DNA of 18,184 bases, from assembly GCA_003343805.1 (NCBI GenBank), contig QAKM01000054.1:1-18184 (forward strand), given 5' to 3'. Numbering within the stretch: the first letter of the stretch is position 1; each line of letters starts with the position of its first letter. Below are positions 5,781-13,329 of the stretch, one piece after another. The notes beneath the pieces are model-generated. The model was not told the origin of the DNA and did not search any database. It saw only the letters and a program-made list of their open reading frames with translations. Origin of the DNA: Bacillota bacterium. GTDB taxonomy: Bacteria > Bacillota > Clostridia > Christensenellales > Borkfalkiaceae. A program made the position numbers and the translations under genes.

Positions 5781-7289
5781 TTAGTAGAGGATCTGCGCCG
5801 TATCCGGCAGCGTCAGGGCGTCCGAATTGTCGCCGCGGACGGTGAACTTCTCCTGCAAAAACTCTTTGTTCGGGATGAGGTAGACGCGCTTCTCGCTCCA
5901 GGCGCCCGTGACATCGGCGCGAAAAAAGCGGCCGAACAAAATGTTTTTCAAAAGTTCGCCGTTGAGCTCGACGATCGCCGAACGGTAGCCTTCCGCAAAG
6001 CAGTCCAAAAGGGCGCTCCGGATGAGCAGCGCCATGTAAAGATCGGAAAGCTCCTCGCCCCGCCCGCCGCAATGACGGCAGGGCTGCAGCAGCATGAAAG
6101 CGATCTCGCGGCTCGTGCGCTTGCGGGTAAAGAGGGTCACGCACAGATCGTTCATGGGCAGTACGCGGCACTTGGACCGATCGGAAGAGAGCGCCCGTTC
6201 GAGCTCCTCCGTCACCGCCGCGCGGTGCGCTTCCTCCGTCATATCGATGAAATCGACGGCAACGATGCCGCCCACGTTGCGCAGGCGTACCTGGCGGGCG
6301 ATCTCGCGCGCGGCCAAAAGGTTGGTCTCAAAGACGGTGCTCTCCAAGTCGTTTTCGCCCGTGAACTTGCCCGTGTTGACGTCGACGACCGTCATCGCCT
6401 CCGTCCTGTCGAAGATGAGGTACGCGCCGTTTTCGAGCCGCACCATCGGCTGTGAGAGCGAAAAGATCTGTTCGGAAAGCCCGAAGTGCTTGTACATACT
6501 CTCCGCGCCCGTATAGTGGACGACGCGCTTTTCGCCGAGATCGGGCCGCATACGGGCGAACGTCAGGATGCGCTCATAGAGCTCTTTGTCGGCAACGTAC
6601 AGCTTGGTGGCGCCGTCGCCCAAAGAATCGCGCAGTACCTTAAAGGGAAGGTCTGCCTCGCGATAGACGGCGGTGCCGACGGGCGCCGTGCGCGCCGCCT
6701 CCATCGCCGAACGGTAGATGCGCCGCAGAAATTCGCACTCCGTCTTTAAGTGCCGCCGCGTCGCATTGGCGGCCGCCGTGCGCAGGATGAAGCCCTCGCC
6801 GGGGAGCCGCTGCCGTTCCGCCTCTTTGAGAAGCGCGGTGCGGATATCGGGGTCTTCGATCTTGCGGGAGATGCCCAAAAAGTCCGTCTTGGGAAGGTAG
6901 ATGAGCGTCTTGCCGACGAGGGAAAGATCGAGCGACACTTTGGCGCCCTTATTCCCGCGCGGAGCTTTGACGACCTGCACCAAAACCTCGTCGCCCTCCT
7001 TGAGGTCGCGCACCGAGCTGCTGCCCGAGCCATCGTAGCTTGCAAAGCGCGCCGCGCCCTCGTCGAGCGGGAGATAGCAGTTGCGCGCCATCCCGCAGTT
7101 GATGAACGCCGCCTGCATCCCGGGCACCACGTTGGCGACTTTTCCCTTATAGATGTTGCCGAGCACGGCGCCGTTCTTTTCGTTCTCGCCCTCGATCTCG
7201 ACGATCCTGCCGTCCTCGGCATAGACGACGATCTGTTCCCCGCAGACGCGGTCAAAAAACCATTCCTTCTTCATGGTACTTCCGCTCAT
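5781..7289 (-). CDS. rng: Ribonuclease E/G family endoribonuclease
   Basis: A 502-aa Rne/Rng-type RNase that cleaves single-stranded AU-rich RNA and takes part in rRNA maturation and mRNA decay. An S1 RNA-binding domain begins around residue 40 (GNIYKGKVANVVPGMQAAF). The catalytic magnesium ligands are D303 in DRTEAMTVVDVNTG and D346 in GGIVAVDFIDM. The zinc-link CRHCGGRG supplies C404 and C407. The length matches RNase G; there is no long C-terminal scaffold as in enterobacterial RNase E. ATG 7289 has GAGGA close upstream; ATG 7274 (MKKEWFF) is an alternative. Placement after spoIVFA-spoIVFB is the usual Clostridial order, but the rplU/rpmA genes normally expected next are not here. Confidence 0.95.
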   Translation of the reverse strand: MSGSTMKKEWFFDRVCGEQIVVYAEDGRIVEIEGENEKNGAVLGNIYKGKVANVVPGMQAAFINCGMARNCYLPLDEGAARFASYDGSGSSSVRDLKEGDEVLVQVVKAPRGNKGAKVSLDLSLVGKTLIYLPKTDFLGISRKIEDPDIRTALLKEAERQRLPGEGFILRTAAANATRRHLKTECEFLRRIYRSAMEAARTAPVGTAVYREADLPFKVLRDSLGDGATKLYVADKELYERILTFARMRPDLGEKRVVHYTGAESMYKHFGLSEQIFSLSQPMVRLENGAYLIFDRTEAMTVVDVNTGKFTGENDLESTVFETNLLAAREIARQVRLRNVGGIVAVDFIDMTEEAHRAAVTEELERALSSDRSKCRVLPMNDLCVTLFTRKRTSREIAFMLLQPCRHCGGRGEELSDLYMALLIRSALLDCFAEGYRSAIVELNGELLKNILFGRFFRADVTGAWSEKRVYLIPNKEFLQEKFTVRGDNSDALTLPDTAQILY

Positions 7290-7331
7290 CTTTCCTCGAA
7301 AGTAGTATTCTCAAAAATGTGTATTTGCCCT

Positions 7332-7360
7332 ATTTTATCACATTTTTCTGCACTTTTCAA
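7332..7360 (-). promoter_or_regulatory. Sigma-A promoter of rng
   Basis: On the minus strand TTGAAA (7355-7360) and TAAAAT (7332-7337) are 17 nt apart, and the -10 is preceded by TG at the extended -10 position. Transcription would start near 7325, giving a leader of about 35 nt. This would let rng be made independently of the sporulation genes upstream. Confidence 0.8.
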
Positions 7361-7378
7361 GCGGATGACGGCAATTTT

Positions 7379-8413
7379 TCACTTCTTTACGCCCATTTGA
7401 AACACATTGCCGCCCGTCTCGCCTCCGCGGGAGGGGCGCGCCCCTTCGAGCGGCTCTTCAAGCGGCCGTTCGAGCGCCTCCTTGAGCGTCGTCCGATACC
7501 CGCCCGCCTCGAGCACGGCAAACAGCTCGCCCTCGGAGAGCTCGCCGAGATATTCGCCGTCCTCATAGACGATGAGCACGAGATAGCGGTCCTCGCGCAG
7601 ATAGCGGACGCACTCCCCCGCCGTCCGCTCGGAGGAGAGCACGATGCGCTTTTCCTCCACGCCGCGCGAAAAGGAGCGCCCGCGCGGAAAGGCGATGCGC
7701 CGGTAGCTCCCGCCGCCAAAATTGCCCGCAAGGAGCAGGAGCGCAAAGAAAAGCGCCGAGAAGTTGGGCCGGGAAAAGCAGCTTACGGCAAACACCGCCA
7801 GAATGCCCGCCGCCGTCAGAAAGGCCGAAATGCGCGAAAGGAGACGGGCGCGCGCCTCCCCCAGCGGGCGCAGCAGCAGAAAGAGCAGCCGGCCGCCGTC
7901 CAGCGGGTAAGCGGGCAGCAGATTGACGAGAAAGAGGGAGAGCGACACCTCCGCCGCTGCCTCGGTATAGGGATAGGTCTCGGGGAACAGCCACCAGAGC
8001 GCCGCAAACGCGAGCGCCGTGAAGGCGTTGGCGAGCGGCCCCGCCAGCAGCACTTTGGCCTCTGCCCGGGGCGGGATGCCCGAAAGATCGCCCGAGATGA
8101 CCGCCCCGTAGGGCATGAGCACGACCTTGTCGAGGCAGTAGCCCTCGCTCCGCGCGGCGATGGCGTGGGCGAACTCGTGCTCGAGCGCCGCCAGCACCGC
8201 CGAGAGAAAGAAGAGGAGCTGCCCCGTGAACGCCGAGAGCACGCCCGCCGCCAGAAAGAGCGGATGCACGCGCACGCGGAACGCCCCGATGCGCCGCCCT
8301 GCCCCGGACCCGCCCGAACGCGGTACCGCCGCGGAGAGCGCGGCCGAAGCGGCACGCCCGCCCTCCGACGAGGCGGCCCGGACGAGCGCGGGATCAGCTC
8401 CAGGCAAGCCCAT
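7379..8413 (-). CDS. spoIVFB: SpoIVFB-like intramembrane metalloprotease (M50)
   Basis: A 344-aa site-2-type zinc protease; in Bacillus the homologue cleaves pro-sigma-K in the outer forespore membrane. The zinc motif HEFAH is H79-E80-xx-H83, the third ligand region is NLLPAYPLDGGR with D172, and the family landmarks VHP (49-51), PYG (101-103) and AGPL (124-127) all fall in order. Several membrane helices run from about 52 to 232; the C-terminal part (about 255-315) looks like the CBS-type regulatory domain of SpoIVFB. Homology only begins near residue 42; the first 40 residues are Ala/Ser/Gly-rich and could be an extension or a mis-set start. The start overlaps the end of spoIVFA by 20 nt, implying translational coupling; the ribosome-binding site is weak. 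Confidence 0.92.
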   Translation of the reverse strand: MGLPGADPALVRAASSEGGRAASAALSAAVPRSGGSGAGRRIGAFRVRVHPLFLAAGVLSAFTGQLLFFLSAVLAALEHEFAHAIAARSEGYCLDKVVLMPYGAVISGDLSGIPPRAEAKVLLAGPLANAFTALAFAALWWLFPETYPYTEAAAEVSLSLFLVNLLPAYPLDGGRLLFLLLRPLGEARARLLSRISAFLTAAGILAVFAVSCFSRPNFSALFFALLLLAGNFGGGSYRRIAFPRGRSFSRGVEEKRIVLSSERTAGECVRYLREDRYLVLIVYEDGEYLGELSEGELFAVLEAGGYRTTLKEALERPLEEPLEGARPSRGGETGGNVFQMGVKK

Positions 8414-9122
8414 CTTCGCTTACGCTGCAGCCATTGATGAGCGAACCGTCCGAATAGAACATGACGCGCACCTCCCCCTCGCCGTCCGAAAAGCCCAGGG
8501 GGATGGTCGCCTTGACCTCGTCTCCCGCCGCGAAATAGACGGTATCCAGCCCGCTCACGATGGTCGAAAAGGAGTCCGAATGCCCCACCTCCACGGTGTA
8601 GCCCGTATCGGCATCGCCGTTGACGGCAAGCAGCGTGCCGTCCGCCGGGGGATAGACGCTCGCCTCCGCCGTGAAGGAGAGAACGCCCGTATCCGAGACG
8701 GCGATCTCCGCCTCCACCGTGTCGTTGACGAGAGGCGAGAGCGTGAAGTCGGTATAGACGCGCGTATCGGCGGCGACCTCCTCCTCTCCCGCAAAGAGTC
8801 CGCGCAGGAAGGTATTGACCGCACTCCCCGGCAGAAAGATGTTGGTAAAGAAGATGACGGCACACAGTGCGCATGCTGCAATGAACTCTGCCATGAGGAT
8901 GCGCCGCTGCGTGCGTTCCCGCCCCTCCTCGGGCGCCCGCTCGATGGGCGTGCTCTCGGCATAGGCGGGGTCGTCCTGCACCGCGCTCACGCGCTCGTTG
9001 ACTTCCTGCACGAGCTGCTCTTTGAGGTCCGGCTCGTATTTTTTACGCTTTTCTTTCCGGTTGACCTTGACGGTCTCCACGGGGATCTCCAGCATTTGCG
9101 CATAGTTGAGTTCGTCGTTCAT
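8394..9122 (-). CDS. spoIVFA: SpoIVFA-like membrane protein with degenerate M23 domain
   Basis: A 242-aa protein with a charged cytoplasmic N-terminus (1-74), one membrane helix (about 75-97), and an extracytoplasmic C-terminal domain resembling a degenerate LytM/M23 fold (about 155-232: GYTVEVGHSDSFSTIVSGLD, then AAGDEVK). It keeps one histidine (H181) but not the full zinc-ligand set, as expected for a non-catalytic SpoIVFA, which holds SpoIVFB inactive until a forespore signal arrives. The direct overlap with spoIVFB supports the identification. AGGAGGG lies a rather long 13 nt before the ATG. A small hairpin GCAGCC/GGCTGC (9148-9165) lies in the leader. Confidence 0.85.
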   Translation of the reverse strand: MNDELNYAQMLEIPVETVKVNRKEKRKKYEPDLKEQLVQEVNERVSAVQDDPAYAESTPIERAPEEGRERTQRRILMAEFIAACALCAVIFFTNIFLPGSAVNTFLRGLFAGEEEVAADTRVYTDFTLSPLVNDTVEAEIAVSDTGVLSFTAEASVYPPADGTLLAVNGDADTGYTVEVGHSDSFSTIVSGLDTVYFAAGDEVKATIPLGFSDGEGEVRVMFYSDGSLINGCSVSEDGLAWS

Positions 9123-9171
9123 GTCTGTGACCTACCCTCCTCTGATCGCAGCCTTTCCCGGCTGCAGAAAT

Positions 9172-9200
9172 ATCTTATGAACGAGGCGGGCCAAATAGAA
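9172..9200 (-). promoter_or_regulatory. Possible sigma-E promoter of spoIVFA-spoIVFB
   Basis: On the minus strand TTCTATT (9194-9200) and CATAAGAT (9172-9179) are 14 nt apart. Compared with the Bacillus sigma-E pattern (KMATATT, 14 nt, CATACAnT) five of seven and six of eight positions fit. The Bacillus spoIVF operon is sigma-E dependent, so the place is right; the sequence match alone is only fair. Confidence 0.5.
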
Positions 9201-9202
9201 GC

Positions 9203-9238
9203 GCCGCCCGCCGTCGAATGCTCCCGACGGCGGGCGGC
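9203..9238 (-). terminator. Strong GC hairpin after the cysteine desulfurase gene
   Basis: A perfect 14-bp stem (9203-9216 with 9225-9238) with an 8-nt loop lies between the desulfurase stop and the spoIVFA promoter. Only a poor U-tract follows on the minus strand, so it may be a terminator or an RNA-end stabiliser. Confidence 0.65.
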
Positions 9239-9261
9239 TTTGCCCGAATTTGCAAGAATTT

Positions 9262-10371
9262 TCATTTTGTCCGCGCGCGCAGCAGCCCGATGGCCGTCTC
9301 CGCGGCGTATCGCGTCTCCTCCGCGGTCGTCTCCATGCCGAAGGAGAAACGCACGCCCCTCTTTGCCTCCTCCGGCGTGCGGCCCATCGCGAGCAGAACG
9401 TGCGAGGGGAGCGCCGCGTGCGCCGAACACGCCGCTCCGCCCGAACAGGCGATGCCTCGCAGATCGAGCGCGCTCAGAAGCCACTCCCCGCCCTCCCGAA
9501 AGGTGATGTGCGAGAGATTGGGCACGCGCTCCGCCTCCCCGCCGTCGATGCGGGCCCCATCGCCGAGCGCCGAGCGGATGTGATCCTCGAACGCATCCCG
9601 GCACGCCCGCGTGTGCGCGCAGAAGGCCTCGCGCTCCTCCGATGCAAGGGCGAGCGCTTCGGCCATCCCCACGATGCCCGCGACGTTGAGCGTGCCGCCG
9701 CGCAGGGAGCGCTCCTGCTCTCCTCCCGCGATGAGCGGAGCGAGCCGGACGCCCCGCTTCACCCACAGAACGCCCGTTCCCTTGGGCCCGCCCAGCTTGT
9801 GGGCGGAGAGGGAGAGGGCGTCCGAGACGGCCGTCAGCACCTTCAGATCGCAGCTCCTGCCCGCCTGCACGGCGTCGCAGAAGAAGAGCGCGCCGCCCGC
9901 GTGCGCCGCCGCAGCAAGCTCCTTCACGGGCTGGATGACGCCCGTCTCGTTGTTGACGGCCATCACGGCGACGAGCCGCGCCCCCCGCCGCACGGCATCC
10001 TCCACCGCCGCGGGAGAAATGCGCCCGTCCGCGCCGCAGGGAAGGAGGATATGCTCCCCCCGCAGCCCGGCCGCAGACAGGACCGCCGCGTGCTCGATGG
10101 CGGAGACGGCAAAGGGCGCCCCCGCCGCAAGCCGGCGCACCGCCCAGTTGTCCGCCTCCGTCCCGCCCGAGGTAAAGTACACTTCGTTTGGCTTCCCCCC
10201 GAGAAGGGAGGCCACGCGGTCGCGCGCCTCGGTGACGAGATAGGCAGCCTTCCGCCCGTAGGCATGGAGCGAATCGGGGTTGCCGAAATTTTCTTTGAGA
10301 AGGGGGAGCATCCGTTCGAGGACCTCCCCCCGCAGCGGCGCCGTCGCCGCATAGTCCAGATAGACGTTCAT
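9262..10371 (-). CDS. Cysteine desulfurase (NifS/IscS family)
   Basis: A 369-aa PLP-dependent class V aminotransferase-fold enzyme that takes sulfur from L-cysteine as a persulfide for Fe-S clusters or tRNA thiolation. It opens with the typical MNVYLDYAATAPL; H94 in SAIEHAA stacks on PLP; the Schiff-base lysine is K192 in LSAHKLGGPKG; the persulfide cysteine is C315 in GGAACSAH. GGGAGG lies 5 nt before the ATG. No scaffold (iscU) or thiI/mnmA partner is adjacent, so I cannot tell NifS, IscS or a dedicated paralogue apart, and give no symbol. It lies behind the terminator of the upstream kinase; no clear promoter of its own is visible. Confidence 0.93.
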   Translation of the reverse strand: MNVYLDYAATAPLRGEVLERMLPLLKENFGNPDSLHAYGRKAAYLVTEARDRVASLLGGKPNEVYFTSGGTEADNWAVRRLAAGAPFAVSAIEHAAVLSAAGLRGEHILLPCGADGRISPAAVEDAVRRGARLVAVMAVNNETGVIQPVKELAAAAHAGGALFFCDAVQAGRSCDLKVLTAVSDALSLSAHKLGGPKGTGVLWVKRGVRLAPLIAGGEQERSLRGGTLNVAGIVGMAEALALASEEREAFCAHTRACRDAFEDHIRSALGDGARIDGGEAERVPNLSHITFREGGEWLLSALDLRGIACSGGAACSAHAALPSHVLLAMGRTPEEAKRGVRFSFGMETTAEETRYAAETAIGLLRARTK

Positions 10372-10418
10372 CGCCGCCTCCCGTCTTGTTCCGCGCCCGC
10401 CGGACGGAGCGCACTCTC

Positions 10419-10450
10419 AAAAACCGCCCCGCGCAAAGAGCGCGGGGCGG
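10419..10450 (-). terminator. Intrinsic terminator of the kinase gene
   Basis: Perfect 11-bp GC stem (10424-10434 with 10440-10450) with a 5-nt loop, followed on the minus strand by TTTTT (10419-10423). It lies 15 nt after the kinase stop codon. Confidence 0.92.
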
Positions 10451-10464
10451 AACACTTCCTTGTC

Positions 10465-11205
10465 TTACTGCCAGTCGCAGACATTGACCCACTTGGCGAG
10501 GAACTCTGCCTCTTCGGGCTTATGCTTGACCGACTGCGACGCCGCGACGATGGGCAGCACGCGCTGGACGTACTGAATCGCCGTATCCGTCTTGGTGCAG
10601 AAGAGGCGGAGGTACTTCTCCGCAAGCTCGTCCTGCTTATGCAGCTTGAAGAGGAGGTAGGTGCGCGCCGCATCGGCCGAGCCGTTGCCCTGCGTGGCGT
10701 GCGACCAGTCGATGATGTAGGGCGTCCCCTCCTTGGTGATGATGATGTTGCTGGGCTGGAAGTCGCCGTGGCACAGCTTGGTGTGACGGGGCAGACCGTC
10801 GAGACGGACGTGCAGATCGTAACGGACGGAAGCGGGATAGGAGCTTGCCGAGATCTTCGCGTGCATCTTGTCGCGCAGATGGCCCAAAAGCGGCACCTTT
10901 TCCTTGCTCATCTTGATCTGCAGATCGACGAAGAAGTCGAGATACTCGTCCTCCTTCTCGGGATGGTCCTGCATCATCTTCTCGAGCGTCTCGCCCTCGA
11001 TGAACTCCCAGATGACCGACCACTTGCCGTCCACGACGGAGACCCCCAAAATTTTGGGGATGTTCAAAGACGTCTGCTCGACGCGCGCCTGGTTGAGCGC
11101 TTCGTTGAGGATGTCCGCCTTCGAGTAAGTCTCGTCGAACGACTTGATGAGCCGATCGCCGTCACGGTAGACTTTCTTGCCTACGCCTTCGTAAATAAGT
11201 TCCAT
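10465..11205 (-). CDS. APH/choline-kinase-fold phosphotransferase (TIGR02172-like)
   Basis: A 246-aa small-molecule kinase of the aminoglycoside-phosphotransferase fold. The catalytic loop LCHGDFQPSNIII carries the aspartate and asparagine, and YIIDWSHATQGN carries the metal-binding aspartate; a lysine-containing N-lobe begins MELIYEGVGKKVYRDGDRLI. It resembles a Clostridial family of about 250 aa that I know as TIGR02172. The natural substrate is unknown, and nothing suggests antibiotic resistance. The ATG at 11205 follows GGAGG closely, whereas the upstream extension to 11331 passes through the leader. It forms its own unit with a perfect -10 promoter and an intrinsic terminator. Confidence 0.85.
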   Translation of the reverse strand: MELIYEGVGKKVYRDGDRLIKSFDETYSKADILNEALNQARVEQTSLNIPKILGVSVVDGKWSVIWEFIEGETLEKMMQDHPEKEDEYLDFFVDLQIKMSKEKVPLLGHLRDKMHAKISASSYPASVRYDLHVRLDGLPRHTKLCHGDFQPSNIIITKEGTPYIIDWSHATQGNGSADAARTYLLFKLHKQDELAEKYLRLFCTKTDTAIQYVQRVLPIVAASQSVKHKPEEAEFLAKWVNVCDWQ

Positions 11206-11313
11206 AATTTTCCTCCATAAAAGCGGGGAGTTATCCCGCAAGATTTTCCCAAACCGATCTGCGCGGCGCAACGGCGCGGCAGCGCGCAAACAGAGCCCCT
11301 CTCTCGGGTCTCC
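11206..11313 (-). promoter_or_regulatory. Structured 5' leader of the kinase gene
   Basis: About 108 nt between the predicted start of transcription and the ATG. At the RNA level GGCGCGG at the very 5' end can pair with CCGCGCC further on, or a shorter GCGCG can pair with CGCGC, while GCGGG/CCCGC form a hairpin shortly before the ribosome-binding site. I recognise no known riboswitch class in it. Confidence 0.4.
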
Positions 11314-11319
11314 GCGCCT

Positions 11320-11348
11320 ATTATAACGCATCGCCGCGCAAATGTAAA
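11320..11348 (-). promoter_or_regulatory. Sigma-A promoter of the kinase gene
   Basis: On the minus strand TTTACA (11343-11348) and a perfect TATAAT (11320-11325) are separated by 17 nt, with transcription starting near 11313. Confidence 0.88.
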
Positions 11349-11358
11349 TACCTATTTT

Positions 11359-11391
11359 GAAAAAATTTCTCTTTTTTTGCAGAAATTTTTC
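11359..11391 (-). terminator. AT-rich terminator-like hairpin after the TPR/membrane protein gene
   Basis: Arms 11381-11391 and 11359-11370 pair over about 11 bp with one extra T. The downstream arm on the minus strand ends in a run of T that can act as the U-tract. It begins 7 nt after the stop codon at 11398. Confidence 0.6.
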
Positions 11392-11397
11392 AGACGC

Positions 11398-12333
11398 TTA
11401 CGACTCCTCGTCGGGATCGGGCCCCTTATCCCCGAGGACAAGATCGAGACAGGCAAGTTCGCGCTCGAGAACGGCGAGCCGCCGCCCGTCCTCCGTGCTC
11501 TCATCCTTCTCGTTGTCCGCACACAGGCGCAGGGCAAACACGAGCCCGCGCAGAAAGACGATCAGAAAGACGAGCGCGATGAGCGCGATCGCTCCGCACA
11601 CCGCCATGCCGATGACCGGCCAGCTTCCCCGCGTGCGCAGGAGGAAGGCGGAGAAGATGCCCATGAGCACGAGAAAGAGCACGAATGCCCCGCCGGACAC
11701 GGCCGTGCGGACGAGGTAATAGTGCTTGTTGTCCGAAAGCGCCCCGCGGCGCGCCTCCCGCGCGTCACGAACGGCAGCCCGCAGCGGACGCAGTTCTTCG
11801 AGGACGCCCTCCCTTGCCCCGCGCAGACGGTCCTCCACCCGGCCGAGCACATAGGAACGCACCTCTTCGGGCGCCTCCGCGAGCTTTTCGGCGTTTTCAG
11901 GGATGAAGAAGGGGGCATCGTCGGTAAAGCCCTGCGTGCGGCTCTCCCACACGCCCTTCTGCGCCGGTACGCTCTCCCCGTCGTACATGAGCGCCTGCGA
12001 AAAGAAGCGCTCCGCCGCGTCATAGTCGCGCGCAGCAAGCGCCTTCTCCCCCTCGGCCGTGAGCTTGTCCCGTTCCCGTTCGGCCTCCTGCCGCGCGCGC
12101 TCGCGCTCGGCCCTGGCGCGCTCGAGCTGGGAGGGCGTCAGGCCCACCAGCGACTCGTCGTACTCCTCTTCGGGGAAGTCCACGTCGATCTCCACATCGT
12201 CCGCCGCATCCGCGCGCTCTTCGGCTGCGTCCCCGGAAGGCGCCGTGCCGTCCGTCGCATCCTCGATGCCGCCGAGGGCATTGCGCTTGACCTTGATGGT
12301 GCGCCCCTCGTCCTCTATGATCCTCTCTTCCAT
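11398..12333 (-). CDS. TPR/coiled-coil membrane protein of unknown function
   Basis: A 311-aa protein not recognised as a known family. In order: an acidic, probably disordered N-terminus (1-65); a strongly charged coiled coil of alternating Glu/Arg (about 68-92); a single TPR-like helical pair (about 93-130, EGEKALAARDYDAAERFFSQ); a second helical charged region (about 160-198); two membrane helices (about 209-232 and 239-262); and a charged cytoplasmic tail. A clear AAGGAG precedes the ATG at 12333. The ispE stop is only 16 nt upstream, so the two are very probably co-transcribed, although no functional link is evident. Confidence 0.8.
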   Translation of the reverse strand: MEERIIEDEGRTIKVKRNALGGIEDATDGTAPSGDAAEERADAADDVEIDVDFPEEEYDESLVGLTPSQLERARAERERARQEAERERDKLTAEGEKALAARDYDAAERFFSQALMYDGESVPAQKGVWESRTQGFTDDAPFFIPENAEKLAEAPEEVRSYVLGRVEDRLRGAREGVLEELRPLRAAVRDAREARRGALSDNKHYYLVRTAVSGGAFVLFLVLMGIFSAFLLRTRGSWPVIGMAVCGAIALIALVFLIVFLRGLVFALRLCADNEKDESTEDGRRLAVLERELACLDLVLGDKGPDPDEES

Positions 12334-12349
12334 ACATTCTCCTTTTTGC

Positions 12350-13237
12350 CTATGTATTCTCTTCGGGCAGGGGCTCGTCCGCCGTCTGGGCGGCAAGCAC
12401 CGTGAATCTGCCCCGTTTTGCCTTTTGAAGGGCGCTGTCGCGGGAAGCGCGGTCCGCAAAGAGCGCAAATACCGTGCTGCCCGAGCCCGTCATGCCGACC
12501 GAAAGCGGGAACAGCCACCGCGCGAACTGCAGCGCCTCCTCGATCTCTCCGTTGAGCGAGCAGGCGGCCGCCGTGAGGTCGTTGCGGAGGCACTCCGCCG
12601 CCCCGGGCACGTCCCCGAGCCGCAAGAGGCGGATAGCCTGTTCGGTCATCCCCACGGAGGCGCTCCCGCCCATCTCGTCATATTTGCGGTAGCACTCCGC
12701 CGAGGAGACGCCCGCCGCCGGACACAGCAGCACGAAATACAGGACGGGCAGCCCCATGAGCCGCCGCAGCTTTTCCCCGCGGCCGCGCATCCGCTGATAG
12801 CCCACGGTGAGCTGCGATGCCGTATCGCTGCCCAGCTTGCGGGCAAGCGGCAGGAGGGAGACCTGCGTCCCCGCCAGCCGCCGCAGCGCGAGAAGGACGC
12901 CCGCCGCATCGGCCGACGACCCGCCCAGCCCCCCGCCGAGGGGGATGCGTTTTTCGATGAAGATGTTCGCCCCGGCAAGATCCCCGCGGGCCTCGGCATT
13001 TGCAAAGAAGGCCTCCGCCGCGCGCACGGCGTTGTTGCTGCGGGGCGGGATGTCCTCGCACCCCATGCCGCGCATGGTGACACAGAGATTCCCGTCCGTG
13101 CGCCGCTGCGCCGTGATGAAGTCACACAGATCGAGCGAGGCAACGAGGGAATCGAGCAGATGGTACTCGCCCTCCCGCCCCGTGATTTCGAGCGTGAGGT
13201 TGAGCTTTGCATGGGCCCTGATCTGCACACATTCCAT
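12350..13237 (-). CDS. ispE: 4-diphosphocytidyl-2-C-methyl-D-erythritol kinase IspE
   Basis: A 295-aa GHMP kinase that phosphorylates CDP-methylerythritol in the non-mevalonate isoprenoid pathway. K11 in HAKLNLTLEI, the ATP loop PLGGGLGGSSADAAG (99-113), the catalytic-region aspartate D138 in LGSDTASQL, GRGEKL, and the third GHMP motif GMTGSGSTVFAL near the C-terminus are all present. LGSDTASQL replaces the more usual LGADVPF, keeping the aspartate. Length is typical. The ATG at 13237 gives the conserved beginning. No Shine-Dalgarno is visible; instead a -10 box ends 6 nt before the ATG, suggesting a leaderless message. Veg lies nearby, a recurrent Firmicute association. Confidence 0.95.
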   Translation of the reverse strand: MECVQIRAHAKLNLTLEITGREGEYHLLDSLVASLDLCDFITAQRRTDGNLCVTMRGMGCEDIPPRSNNAVRAAEAFFANAEARGDLAGANIFIEKRIPLGGGLGGSSADAAGVLLALRRLAGTQVSLLPLARKLGSDTASQLTVGYQRMRGRGEKLRRLMGLPVLYFVLLCPAAGVSSAECYRKYDEMGGSASVGMTEQAIRLLRLGDVPGAAECLRNDLTAAACSLNGEIEEALQFARWLFPLSVGMTGSGSTVFALFADRASRDSALQKAKRGRFTVLAAQTADEPLPEENT

Positions 13238-13243
13238 ACGCCC

Positions 13244-13272
13244 ATTGTAGCACAATTTCTCCGCTTTTGCAA
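13244..13272 (-). promoter_or_regulatory. Sigma-A promoter of ispE, predicted to give a leaderless mRNA
   Basis: On the minus strand TTGCAA (13267-13272) and TACAAT (13244-13249) are 17 nt apart. With the usual 7-nt step from the -10 box, the first transcribed base is 13237, the A of the ispE ATG. Confidence 0.65.
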
Positions 13273-13281
13273 GAGAGACGC

Positions 13282-13314
13282 GCAAGATCCCTGCCCCGAA
13301 TGGCAGAGATCTGC
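13282..13314 (-). terminator. Hairpin between sipL and ispE
   Basis: Thirteen pairs with one bulge and one G·U link 13282-13295 with 13302-13314. It follows the sipL stop by 15 nt and precedes the ispE promoter. Only a T-rich, not continuous, tract follows, so it is a plausible but imperfect terminator of sipL. Confidence 0.55.
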
Positions 13315-13329
13315 AAACTTTGCGCTGTT

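Noticed and set aside
7319..8437. Plus-strand ORF opposite spoIVFB
   Set aside because: It is the antisense of the HEFAH protease gene, with Arg/Glu-rich composition and no plausible start signal.
10465..11205. Antibiotic (aminoglycoside) resistance gene
   Set aside because: The fold is that of aminoglycoside phosphotransferases, but the sequence looks like a chromosomal Clostridial kinase family, and there is no resistance or mobile context.
9250..11220. Very long plus-strand ORF (656 codons) opposite the cysteine desulfurase and kinase genes
   Set aside because: It is antisense to two well-recognised enzymes, Arg/Pro/Leu-rich, without motif or ribosome-binding site; an effect of high GC.
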